From Acidimicrobiia bacterium (GTDB lineage: Bacteria > Actinomycetota > Acidimicrobiia > IMCC26256 > JAGNEX01), in contig JAGNEX010000017.1 of the NCBI GenBank assembly GCA_018003035.1, positions 5,017-50,625 of the forward strand: 45,609 nucleotides of DNA, written 5' to 3'. Below, piece by piece: positions 17,352-25,090 of this stretch (position 1 is the stretch's first letter; each line of letters starts with the position of its first letter). The notes beneath the pieces were generated by a model. That model did not search any database and was not told where the DNA came from. It saw only the letters and a program-made list of their open reading frames with translations. The translations under genes and the position numbers were made by a program.

Positions 17352-18776
17352 TCAAACCGTGAGGTAGATAAACGTCGGCGAGGGCTGCGGGGCAAACACG
17401 ATGATGGCGACCGTCATGGCTCCAGCCACCAGTGCCTTGACAACGGTCGGCTCGAAATCCTTCAGTCCCGATCGCGTCATGATCCTCCGGCGGTCGAGGG
17501 CAGCAACGACGAGAAAACTCGCCGCGGCAAGGAGCAGTCCGTCACCTGCCGAGACCCGGTTTGTACCCGACCGGGGGAACAACGACACGCCAGTCGCCGC
17601 GATCACTAGGGCACCAAGGGCGATGGCTGAGCCATAAACCCAGAGTGGCCCCCGACAACGCTCCCACGAAACCACGGCCACACGAACGGGAGCAGGCAAG
17701 GCGCTCCTTTTCCGGTCGGTGATCCTTCGGGCGCGGGGCGACGCTTCTCTCCGCTGGCCTCTCCACCTGATAAACGCGACTTCGACGACCATCAGCAGTC
17801 CGATTCCACCCCCGAACAGAACCCAAACGGGATCGAACCCGTGCCAAAGACCCATCAGGGCAAGCGTCACGACCGTGGCTAACCACTGCGGTCTTCTGGA
17901 CTTCCCTCGCCCGCGCACAGGCAAATAGACGTAATCCCGCATCCACCGCATGACCGTGATGTGGTGGCGCTTCCAGAAGTCGGCCCAAGATCTCGTTCGT
18001 GTAACGGGTTCGCGAAAGTTCTCTGGGAGGGTCACACCCAGCCAGGCGGCGGACCCTTTTGCCATGTCGTTGTAACCGGCAACGTCAGCGTAGGAGTAGA
18101 TCGGAATCATGAGAACAAACGCGGCGATGTGCCAACCCGATTCCAGATTCGAATCGATGACTCGCCAAGCGGTATCGGCCAGAACCACCTTCTTGAAAAG
18201 GCCCGTCAGAAGAAATTCAACGCCCAACAACAGATCGAAGCGAGTCGGTCTTCCGAGCCGATTACGTAGTTCGGGGACCAGTTCTTGGGGGCGGACGATT
18301 GGGCCGGCGAGAAGCTGCGGAAAAAAGGAAAGGTACAGCGCCGTGTCGATGAGGGTGAGCCTCTTGCGCCAATGGTTCCGCTTGACCTCGAACATCAGCG
18401 ACACCGACTGGAAGGCGTAGAACGTCAATCCCAGTGGGAGGAGGGTGACGGTATGGTCGCCCGTCGTCTGCAGCGACTCGGCGAACCCTTTCGTAAGCCA
18501 TGGAATCTTGTAGAGGCCGATGATGAAACCGGAGCCGCAGAGACCGAGAACTAAAGCGGTCCGCCGAAGCGCTGGGCGCCGCCACATGATCTCCAGCACC
18601 CCTTGCGTGAGGAGGGTCACCAATAAGAGTGGAATGAGAAAACGAGGATGCCCCCAGCTGTAGAACAACCAGGACAGCACAAGGGCGAGCGAGATGCGGA
18701 GCTTTGCCGGACAGAGGTGCACGACGCCCGCCGCAATCGGCAGGAAGAAGAGAAACTCGCGCGAATTGAACTCCAA
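17352..18776 (-). CDS. MBOAT-family membrane O-acyltransferase (AlgI/DltB-like)
   Basis: A 474-residue polytopic membrane protein. The AlgI/DltB signature YLSFFPQLLAGPIVRP lies near 148-163, SYADVAGYNDMAKG near 228-241, FWKRHHITVMRWMRDYVYLP near 267-286, and the catalytic histidine H312 in LMGLWHGFDPVW. All hallmarks of an active MBOAT are present. Such enzymes move an acyl group from a cytoplasmic donor across the membrane to a hydroxyl on an exported polymer or lipid. Here an ACP gene, a ketoreductase and a methyltransferase sit just upstream in the same operon, so an acyl-ACP donor (as D-Ala-DltC is for DltB) is an attractive inference. Gaps to neighbours are only 3 bases. The paralogue at 40058 has its catalytic His at the same residue number. 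Confidence 0.93.
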   Translation of the reverse strand: MEFNSREFLFFLPIAAGVVHLCPAKLRISLALVLSWLFYSWGHPRFLIPLLLVTLLTQGVLEIMWRRPALRRTALVLGLCGSGFIIGLYKIPWLTKGFAESLQTTGDHTVTLLPLGLTFYAFQSVSLMFEVKRNHWRKRLTLIDTALYLSFFPQLLAGPIVRPQELVPELRNRLGRPTRFDLLLGVEFLLTGLFKKVVLADTAWRVIDSNLESGWHIAAFVLMIPIYSYADVAGYNDMAKGSAAWLGVTLPENFREPVTRTRSWADFWKRHHITVMRWMRDYVYLPVRGRGKSRRPQWLATVVTLALMGLWHGFDPVWVLFGGGIGLLMVVEVAFIRWRGQRREASPRARRITDRKRSALPAPVRVAVVSWERCRGPLWVYGSAIALGALVIAATGVSLFPRSGTNRVSAGDGLLLAAASFLVVAALDRRRIMTRSGLKDFEPTVVKALVAGAMTVAIIVFAPQPSPTFIYLTV

Positions 18777-18779
18777 CTC

Positions 18780-19697
18780 TTACTCGACCCCGAGAGTCGT
18801 AGATTCGCCAGAAACAACTGGCGTCGATGTCTCGCTACCACCCAGGGGCTCGGTCAACAAGAAGTCCTCGAACGGTCCGCGTTGTACGCCTTCGAGCAGA
18901 CGCGCGGTGGGTTGCGATGGCGCGAACGCTGCGACACATTGCAACGATAAGTATCGAAGCGAGCCGTCTCGAAGCAGCTCAAACGACGGGCTTCCCGGGA
19001 CGATGAAGGCGTTTTCCATGACTTGGCCCTGCTCAAGTTCGCCGAGAGCCTTGAACTGTCTGGCTCCGTGAGCCGAACGGGCTCGAAGAACATTGCTGGT
19101 GATATCTCGAAAGTCGGTGATCGTGAACCCGAGGGTCGTCAGCAATTCAAGGTAGGCGGCGATTCTGCTTTCCCAGACGATGTCGGCGTATGCGAAACGG
19201 CCACGATCCACCAGGACGCGTCGCACCTCGGCAAAAAATGTTGCGATCTCTGGGTAGAGACATGCCGATTCGAGGCTCAGAGCGACGTCCATCGATCCCG
19301 AACGCAACGCGGGACGCTGGGCGTCCGCCTGTACGAAATGCTGGCGCTCCGTTCTTCTCCGCTGACAGAACGACAGCGCATTGTCCGCAAGATCGATACC
19401 GACAAGGCTGCTGCAGTCTCGATATCGGTCCAAAAGCGCAAGGTTGCCGCCCCGGCCACACCCAAACTCGACCAAACGCTGTCCGCTCAGTTCGATGCCC
19501 TGCAGCACCTGAAACAGAAGTTCAGCCGAAGCCCGGTTTGGGAAACTGGGTGGGAGCGTCGGCGCCGCAGCAGGCTCATCAACGTCGCCCAAGAAGCCGA
19601 CGTTCATAAACCGTAAGAAACGCCCGCTGTTCTGAGCATCGAGTTGGTCGTTGATATGCAGCCAGGTTTCGCGTTGCGAGTCGGCGCTGCTGGACAC
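18780..19697 (-). CDS. SAM-dependent class I methyltransferase
   Basis: A 305-residue protein. The SAM-binding motif is LVEFGCGRGGNLALL (about 75-90), with the acidic ribose-binding residue in LVGIDLADNAL and the post-motif VALSLESACLYPEIATFFAEVRRVL. The motifs CGRGGN and ES(A)xxYP are shared with the methyltransferases at 21619 and 34618 and resemble mycobacterial phthiotriol/phenolphthiotriol methyltransferases (Rv2952 type), which O-methylate lipid hydroxyls. It is in the operon with MBOAT, ACP and ketoreductase; the GTG start is 3 bases from the end of the ACP gene. It probably methylates a hydroxyl or carbon on the acyl chain or its product. The C-terminal region (about 200-305) is less typical and may bind the substrate. 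Confidence 0.88.
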   Translation of the reverse strand: MSSSADSQRETWLHINDQLDAQNSGRFLRFMNVGFLGDVDEPAAAPTLPPSFPNRASAELLFQVLQGIELSGQRLVEFGCGRGGNLALLDRYRDCSSLVGIDLADNALSFCQRRRTERQHFVQADAQRPALRSGSMDVALSLESACLYPEIATFFAEVRRVLVDRGRFAYADIVWESRIAAYLELLTTLGFTITDFRDITSNVLRARSAHGARQFKALGELEQGQVMENAFIVPGSPSFELLRDGSLRYLSLQCVAAFAPSQPTARLLEGVQRGPFEDFLLTEPLGGSETSTPVVSGESTTLGVE

Positions 19698-19699
19698 AA

Positions 19700-19945
19700 T
19701 CAGTTGGCCTGAATGGTGCGCGCGATCAGATCTGCGAGGTCGCCCACCGTCTGGACCTCATAGACCTGTTCTTCGTCGACCGTAATATCGAACTCACCCT
19801 CAAGGATCGACACGACCTCGATGACATCGATGCTGTCCGCCTCGAGGTCGTCAACAAAACGTGTTTCTGGGCCGACTGTGGCCTCATCGTTTTGCAGGAC
19901 TTCCCTGATCGCCTGCGTCAGCTTCTCGAACTGCACCTCGTCCAC
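19700..19945 (-). CDS. Acyl carrier protein
   Basis: An 81-residue acidic carrier protein with the phosphopantetheine attachment site LEADSIDVIEVV; Ser38 should carry the arm. Predicted helical, typical length. A dedicated ACP inside an operon with a ketoreductase, methyltransferase and MBOAT means that acyl intermediates of this pathway are probably kept apart from primary fatty-acid synthesis. A second ACP (36801-37034) has the closely similar site LDADSVDVVEVV. Spacing to the ketoreductase is 13 bases. It needs a phosphopantetheinyl transferase, which is not in this window. Confidence 0.95.
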   Translation of the reverse strand: MDEVQFEKLTQAIREVLQNDEATVGPETRFVDDLEADSIDVIEVVSILEGEFDITVDEEQVYEVQTVGDLADLIARTIQAN

Positions 19946-19958
19946 TGCGGTCCCCTCC

Positions 19959-20669
19959 CTAGTGCCCCATTGTTAGCCCACCGTCGACCGGAAGAACTAC
20001 CCCGGAAATGTAACCCGATTCTGGACTAGCCAAAAAAGCGATGGCGTGGGCAATATCGGCGGGCTCCGCCCACCGTCTGGCCGGAACCTGCACTTCCAGG
20101 TCGGCGAGCGCGCGCCCAAGTGCGCCTGTAGCGACGGCCGTCTTGGTCAAACCCGGCGCGACAACATTCGCTGTGACGTTTCGAACAGCAAGCTCTCGTG
20201 TCACCGTGCGAGCCAGACCGGTGAGTCCAGCTTTAGCAGCGGCATAGCCCGCTTGGCCGGCGGGCCCGTAAAACGCTGCGATCGACGAGACATAGACGAT
20301 CCGCCCAAATCGACGACGGCTCATCCCCGGAAGCACCCGACGAGTAATCGCGAAAGGCCCCTTCAGATTGGTCTTTATGTGCGAGTCGAACCAGTCATCT
20401 TTGGCTCGCATGGTCAGGTTCAGACGGGCGAAGCCGGCGTTTGAAACGAAGACGTCACAGCCGCCGTGGTCATCGAGGGTTTGGCACAGTTGGTCCACCT
20501 GATCCAGATCGGTCACGTCGCAGCGGATGGCGCGAACCTCGGGTGGAGGCGACCAATCCAAAGCGTTTCTGTGGGTGAGCGTTACTTCATGCCCGAGCGA
20601 AAGAAACTTCAGAACCGTTGCCGCTCCGATCCCATCGCGCCGTGTTGCGCCGGTTACCAGTACCTTCAT
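19959..20669 (-). CDS. 3-oxoacyl-ACP reductase-like SDR (FabG-like)
   Basis: A 236-residue short-chain dehydrogenase. The NADPH-binding block is VTGATRRDGIGAATV (near residues 5-19), VSNAG corresponds to NNAG, the catalytic Ser is in YVSSIAAFYG, and YAAAK is the YxxxK motif. The C-terminal ISGVVLPVDGGLTMGH is typical of FabG. It would reduce a beta-keto group on the ACP to a hydroxyl. It lies 13 bases before the ACP gene in the operon. Two other SDR proteins of the cluster (37046-37762 and 39305-40051) are related, so different keto groups or chain positions may be reduced by each. Confidence 0.93.
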   Translation of the reverse strand: MKVLVTGATRRDGIGAATVLKFLSLGHEVTLTHRNALDWSPPPEVRAIRCDVTDLDQVDQLCQTLDDHGGCDVFVSNAGFARLNLTMRAKDDWFDSHIKTNLKGPFAITRRVLPGMSRRRFGRIVYVSSIAAFYGPAGQAGYAAAKAGLTGLARTVTRELAVRNVTANVVAPGLTKTAVATGALGRALADLEVQVPARRWAEPADIAHAIAFLASPESGYISGVVLPVDGGLTMGH

Positions 20670-20737
20670 GAATCCCCTCCCGTCGACATATTCAACCCGC
20701 TTTTCTCAGGTCACTTGAGCAGGCAGATAGCTCGTCG

Positions 20738-21535
20738 CTATGCGTCCGCCAGCTGTTCAAGCCAGCCCCGAAACCGAAGAATCCCGTGATCTTCCGGCAC
20801 CAGACACGGGCGATGGCCGCGACGCTTGTGCCGCCAAACGAGAGCGTCGCGCGCAAGCTCACGTTGGAGCGCCGTCTGCAACCGGCTGACCCAGCGCTTG
20901 CTCACCGCGCTCTCAGTGCTGAAGTGTGCCCACATCTGGCCAGCTTGAATGGTGCGACCAGAGCGATCCTCTCTCATGATGCCAAGGAAGGTCATCGGAA
21001 AGCGAGGATGCACATGATTCTCGACGAGCAGGCCGGGCCCGTACATGTGCGCACTGATGGGAATCGAACGGGCGCCGGCCATGGATGGCTCAACGCGCTC
21101 CTTCAGAACGCTGAGGCAGTTGGGGGTTGCCTCGATCCTCAAGCTGTTAGACACGATGGTCGTGGCATGCATGGGCTCGAAATGATGAATGTCGACAACA
21201 TTCTCGAGCACGTCGGTAACAGGTGCTTCAATCGTCATGTCCTCGTCGTAGACCAGGCTTCCTGTTGCCCAGGATGCTTCCGGAAGTGGTGAGGGGTGCC
21301 CCGAGCCAATCCAAACAACGACGACATCTCCGAGATTTGCCGTCGGGACGTAGCAACCGCTGCTCTCGCTCCCCGCTACGCGTGCCACACCGCCGTCCCA
21401 GTCGATCGCGAGGTCACCGAAGTCAACGACTGAGCGAGTATGAGATCGGCGAGCGAGGTAGTACCAACCCTGTTTCACCCAGTGAACTCTACCGGTCGTG
21501 AAAATCAGGGCAGGCGGAGACTCCGACGGTGGCAC
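20738..21535 (-). CDS. Rieske-oxygenase-like protein lacking the Rieske cluster segment
   Basis: A 265-residue protein related to the terminal oxygenases of the KshA/Neverland type. The mononuclear iron motif DxxHxxxxH is present in LENVVDIHHFEPMHATT (about 110-126). The N-terminal part starts like a Rieske domain (QGWYYLARRS, then WDGGVARV) and goes directly to GDVVVVWIGSGHP. The CxH...CxxH segment that binds the 2Fe-2S cluster is not present, and the protein is about 120 residues shorter than KshA. So it has an iron site but no evident way to receive electrons. It may use another electron donor, pair with another protein, or be a non-oxygenase. The GTG start at 21535 is first in the operon ending at 16242. 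A similar protein is at 24239-25090. Confidence 0.72.
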   Translation of the reverse strand: MPPSESPPALIFTTGRVHWVKQGWYYLARRSHTRSVVDFGDLAIDWDGGVARVAGSESSGCYVPTANLGDVVVVWIGSGHPSPLPEASWATGSLVYDEDMTIEAPVTDVLENVVDIHHFEPMHATTIVSNSLRIEATPNCLSVLKERVEPSMAGARSIPISAHMYGPGLLVENHVHPRFPMTFLGIMREDRSGRTIQAGQMWAHFSTESAVSKRWVSRLQTALQRELARDALVWRHKRRGHRPCLVPEDHGILRFRGWLEQLADA

Positions 21536-21618
21536 TCAGCGCCCCGAACCGGCCCAGCTGGCCCTCTGCTAGGTTCCACGTGGGTTGGGAAACGAGCCGG
21601 TGCGGCAGGGGGGTTTCC

Positions 21619-22485
21619 GTGACGGCAGATCGGGTCGATGCAGAGACCAGACTTCGAAACGTCTACGACAGAATGAGCGAGATTGTCGACGCCGAGGACG
21701 GCGGCCGTCACTTCTTTCATATTGGCTACCACGACCTCTCGCCAGGAGTGCCTCGACGACCGTGGCCGTTCCGAGGCGCTCCCGAAGCTCGGCTCCTCGA
21801 CCTGCTGATCGCCGACAAATCTCTCGACTCGCAACGGGTCCTCGAAGCGGGTTGTGGTCGCGGTGGAAACAGTGTGGCGATCAACCACTGGTTCGACGGG
21901 GTCGAGATTGTTGGCCTCGATATTTCGCTGCGAGGCCTTCAATCCGCTTCGCAGCGAATGGACCGCCTCATCAATGCGGATGCACAGCGACTACCGATCC
22001 GAGACGACTCCTTCGATGCAGTGTTCTGCGTTGAGTCGGCAGCTCACTACCCACGCCGGGAGCTGTTCTTCGCGGAGGTCCAGCGTGTGTTGCGTACCGG
22101 CGGCCTCTTCTTCTACGGCGAGCCGCTGCTGCGCGGCCAACGTGCTGACGTGATCACGGCCTTAGACGCGTGCGGACTAGACCTGGTGTACGAGTTTGAC
22201 GCCACTTCCGGTGTCAACGCCCAGTTCGACCTGGAGTTTCGTCGAGGGCGGCTGCCGGGAGCCTCAGGACGCTGGTGGTGGAGGCTCCTCATAAGTCGTC
22301 GACAGGCCCCCGCCGACCCCACGTACTGGCTCGCACAGTTCGCCAAGAGTAGGTCGGTCAGCTCATCTGCCGCCTTGGCTGCGATGGATGAGGACCTCGT
22401 TCGCCGACTCGTCAGTGACGCGTCCAGAACCGTAGAGATCATGGAGAAGATCACACGTTTCGATCGGGCAAGTCGTGTCACCTAG
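21619..22485 (+). CDS. SAM-dependent class I methyltransferase
   Basis: A 288-residue protein. The SAM motif is VLEAGCGRGGNSVAIN, followed by VGLDISLRGLQSA and, after a gap, VFCVESAAHYPRRELFFAEVQRVLRTGGLFFYGEPL. It belongs to the same group as the methyltransferases at 18780 and 34618 (CGRGGN; ES-x-HYP) and resembles lipid O-methyltransferases of the phthiotriol type. I chose the GTG at 21619 because GGGGGG lies 5 bases upstream; a longer frame to 21529 overlaps the divergent Rieske-like gene and has no family likeness. It overlaps the next gene (P450) by 11 bases, so the two are translationally coupled. The methylation target is unknown. Confidence 0.88.
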   Translation: MTADRVDAETRLRNVYDRMSEIVDAEDGGRHFFHIGYHDLSPGVPRRPWPFRGAPEARLLDLLIADKSLDSQRVLEAGCGRGGNSVAINHWFDGVEIVGLDISLRGLQSASQRMDRLINADAQRLPIRDDSFDAVFCVESAAHYPRRELFFAEVQRVLRTGGLFFYGEPLLRGQRADVITALDACGLDLVYEFDATSGVNAQFDLEFRRGRLPGASGRWWWRLLISRRQAPADPTYWLAQFAKSRSVSSSAALAAMDEDLVRRLVSDASRTVEIMEKITRFDRASRVT

Positions 22486-23827
22486 CCCGGCCGAAGCAAG
22501 CGTCGCCGGTGACAAAGGCGAGGCGACGACGGATGGTCGAACAGACCTGCAGTCTTCCCACGGCAAACCAGCCGGCCCGAGCCTCGCCAGGAACCGCCGA
22601 AACGACCGCGAAGCGCGTCAGCTCTTTCTTTCGCTGATGAATCCGGACACCAGGGAAGACCCGTTCGACACGCTCGCTCACATTCGCGAGCTTGGAGAAT
22701 CATTCCGTCTGACCCCGAACGTCTGGGTACTGAGCAGGTATGCCGACGTTCGGACCGCGCTGTTCGACTCCGATCTCATGCCCCAAACGCCCGAGGGGAC
22801 GAAGCCTCCCGCTGACGTCGACCACCGCCGGGAGGGGTTTGAGTCACAGATGTTGCCGTTTCGGACAGGTCAGCCTCATGCCAGTCGACGCAAAGCGGTG
22901 AGGGAAGCATTCCGACCCGAACCGCTAGAGATGTTGTCTGGAGCTATCGACGAACTTCTCAAGGGGCTGCAAGCCCCTGACCGAGAGTTCGAGGTGATGT
23001 CGTCGGTCATCACGCCGATTGTCGACCTGATATCTTCCCGCCTCCTTGGCGCCGCTGCCGAGCAAGCGAGCCATCTTCGAACCTTGATGGTTCGCGAAGT
23101 AAGTGAGCTGACCGGTGATCTACGTCCGCGGTCACAGTCAGCACCCACGCAGGTCGCAACACCTGCCGACTCCGGCTGGTGGGCTGCGGTGGACATGGCT
23201 ACACGCTTCCTCCGGAACGCTGCCTTCAGCACGCCGTCGTCGCCAACGGTGGCAACCACGCTCGCCGGTTCGATTGAGCTGGGAAAATTTGATGGCGAGA
23301 CCGATGCCGTCGCGCAGATGCTGACCGTCACGGGGGGCATCGTCGAGTCGCTCCATTCGGCGCTCGGGTCTATTGCCAGGCGCGTGTTGGAACGTCCGGG
23401 CCAGCTTGACCCGAGCGACCAGCTCGGCCTCAGTGCGTTCTGCGAAGAAAGCTTCCGGATGGACGTGCCAAACCTTTATCAGGTACGCCGCACCATGACT
23501 CGTCCGACAAAGTTGCCCGTGTCTGCGAAACCGGGCAACCTCATCATCTTGCTCACAGCGGCAGCAAACCGAGACCCGCGACGATACGACCGGCCTGAAA
23601 CGTTTGACCCCGAGCGCTATTTGATAGGTCCGCCCGATCACCTGTCGTTCGGCATCGGCCCACACTTCTGCCTGGGTCGGCAAGTTGCAAAGATCAGCGC
23701 CGAGAAGGTTGCAACCTGGTGCGCGACTCGTCTCGAGGACCGCGAGGTTGCCGCCGTCGCGTACGCGGCGCGACCTCGGATCCGAGGAATTACCGAACTG
23801 ATCGTCGCTGCCTCCAAGCCACACTGA
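22475..23827 (+). CDS. Cytochrome P450
   Basis: A 450-residue P450. The heme-ligand block is LSFGIGPHFCLGRQ with Cys near residue 399; the ExxR motif is present as EESFRMD near 326. The C helix HASRRKAVREAF supplies the heme-propionate residues. The I-helix oxygen-activation motif is odd: VTGGIVESLHSAL replaces the usual AGxET, so the acid/alcohol Thr is missing. Around 65 N-terminal residues are extra and probably disordered. It overlaps the methyltransferase gene by 11 bases and its 3' end overlaps the convergent thioesterase gene by 38 bases. It may hydroxylate or desaturate the lipid product. The ferredoxin at 7850 is a possible partner. Confidence 0.92.
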   Translation: MSPSPAEASVAGDKGEATTDGRTDLQSSHGKPAGPSLARNRRNDREARQLFLSLMNPDTREDPFDTLAHIRELGESFRLTPNVWVLSRYADVRTALFDSDLMPQTPEGTKPPADVDHRREGFESQMLPFRTGQPHASRRKAVREAFRPEPLEMLSGAIDELLKGLQAPDREFEVMSSVITPIVDLISSRLLGAAAEQASHLRTLMVREVSELTGDLRPRSQSAPTQVATPADSGWWAAVDMATRFLRNAAFSTPSSPTVATTLAGSIELGKFDGETDAVAQMLTVTGGIVESLHSALGSIARRVLERPGQLDPSDQLGLSAFCEESFRMDVPNLYQVRRTMTRPTKLPVSAKPGNLIILLTAAANRDPRRYDRPETFDPERYLIGPPDHLSFGIGPHFCLGRQVAKISAEKVATWCATRLEDREVAAVAYAARPRIRGITELIVAASKPH

Positions 23828-24242
23828 TCAGCTCACCCTCACCTATTGCACAGAGTCCTCGCTGCTGAGCACTGACTCGCACGTCTCGGCGGTCCTGCCT
23901 GGACCGGGTCACCTGACCCATGAAGCTGACTGGCTCAAGAACTCGACAGGGCCGCAGGTAGCGAACGTTCAACGACCTTGTGACCTGCGGCTGTCGTGTC
24001 TCGACGGCGGCGATGAGCGCCATGAAAACGTCCAGCACGGTCGCGAGGACGCCTCCGTGGACCATCCCTATCGAGTTTGCGTGACCATCGGTAAACGTTG
24101 CGGCGGCGGCCAGCGTCGGGCTCGCCGAGTCGACAACGATGTCGAGCGGGTGAAACTCGTTGGGAAAGTATGGCGCCAAATCAACCCAGTTCATCGGCTG
24201 AAAATTGAACGGTTCGACGATGTCGTTCTCCGGCGGGCTCAC
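23790..24242 (-). CDS. PaaI-type hot-dog thioesterase
   Basis: A 150-residue single hot-dog-fold protein. GHANSIGMVHGGVLATVLDVFMALIA is the PaaI/YdiI thioesterase core, where HGG and the following Asp surround the thioester. Such enzymes hydrolyse acyl-CoA or acyl-ACP. The start GTG at 24242 overlaps the stop of the Rieske-like gene by four bases (GTGA); earlier codons in the same frame belong to antisense-looking low-likeness sequence and are not used. It is last in the likely operon KS - Rieske-like - thioesterase (26283 to 23790), so it may release or proofread chains from ACP. Acid product or editing role: not decided. Confidence 0.85.
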   Translation of the reverse strand: MSPPENDIVEPFNFQPMNWVDLAPYFPNEFHPLDIVVDSASPTLAAAATFTDGHANSIGMVHGGVLATVLDVFMALIAAVETRQPQVTRSLNVRYLRPCRVLEPVSFMGQVTRSRQDRRDVRVSAQQRGLCAIGEGELISVAWRQRRSVR

Positions 24243-25090
24243 GCCAACGCCGACTGAAATGCAGCGGTGGTCAAAGACGGCCAGCCCTCGGAATACCAGA
24301 TCCTCATTTGCCGAATAGGCCCGTCTTCCGGAAGCAAAAGCGGTCTTCTCGGAGTTCTCTGGTGCCCGAGGATCTCTGAATCTTGTCGTGCATATGCCTT
24401 GAATTTGCGGAGAATGGCCTTGCTTCGAGCCCTGTCCGCTGCGGCTGAGCCACTCCTCGGCACCCAGATACGGGACCAACTTCTGGTGCGGGCCGCGCCG
24501 TCGGGCATGAACCCACCGATCACCGCGGACTTTATGTTCCCTGCGCGGTCGGTTTGACGGAAGGCGGATAAGCCCGACCGGAAGACGGTGGAATCGACTC
24601 TCACCGGACTCGACGACTGACCCGTCCAAAGATTGGTCGTCAACCAAAACCGGTCGGAATCACTCCCAAAATCCACCAGTTCCGAGCGGCCGAGAGGCTC
24701 GTGAAGGACACCGAAGTGAGACACGTCGGCAAGATTCTCAAGTATTGGACCGATCGTCGACGAGATGTCGTGCGAAAAGGCTGACAGGGGTGACACCAAG
24801 TCTGGTGGAACGAACCGTTCCGCTTGTTCCAAAAGCATCGTGCCGTATGACGACCAACATTCGCAGTTCTGGATGAGCGCGTCGGTGCTGAGCGATCGGC
24901 GAAAGCACCCCGCACAGCTCCACAACAAACCTCCAACGGCCCGAAGCTCAAGGCCTGGACCAGAAGGCCCAGAAGGGCAGACTTCCGGTTGTTCGCCGAA
25001 CGCGGCTGCGACGTTTGCCTCATTCTCGTCACAGCGTGAGGTGGGAGCACTGCCCACCGCGAAGAGCGGAAGATGAGCGTCGGCCGTCAT
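24239..25090 (-). CDS. Second Rieske-oxygenase-like protein without an evident Rieske cluster
   Basis: A 283-residue protein. It has the mononuclear iron motif in ILENLADVSHFGVLHEP (DxxHxxxxH, about 117-133), like the protein at 20738. The N-terminal third has the GGLLW stretch that follows a Rieske domain in typical members, but no CxH...CxxH pattern; only scattered cysteines (SRCDEN, PEVCPSG, SCAGC, NCECW) are seen. So the 2Fe-2S site is either lost or replaced by an unrecognised cysteine-rich site. The ATG overlaps the stop of the ketosynthase gene (ATGA), and its end overlaps the thioesterase start, which supports a three-gene operon. An iron-dependent oxidation of an acyl chain is possible. 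Family call is moderate; function unknown. Confidence 0.65.
   Translation of the reverse strand: MTADAHLPLFAVGSAPTSRCDENEANVAAAFGEQPEVCPSGPSGPGLELRAVGGLLWSCAGCFRRSLSTDALIQNCECWSSYGTMLLEQAERFVPPDLVSPLSAFSHDISSTIGPILENLADVSHFGVLHEPLGRSELVDFGSDSDRFWLTTNLWTGQSSSPVRVDSTVFRSGLSAFRQTDRAGNIKSAVIGGFMPDGAARTRSWSRIWVPRSGSAAADRARSKAILRKFKAYARQDSEILGHQRTPRRPLLLPEDGPIRQMRIWYSEGWPSLTTAAFQSALA

Noticed and set aside
16713..17609. Open frame of 298 codons on the plus strand opposite the SGNH and MBOAT genes
   Set aside because: It crosses the junction of two real minus-strand genes and shows no recognisable domain.
19700..19945. True dlt operon (D-alanylation of teichoic acid)
   Set aside because: No DltA-type alanine ligase; the carrier protein has a fatty-acid ACP site and is next to a FabG-like gene, methyltransferase and ketosynthases.
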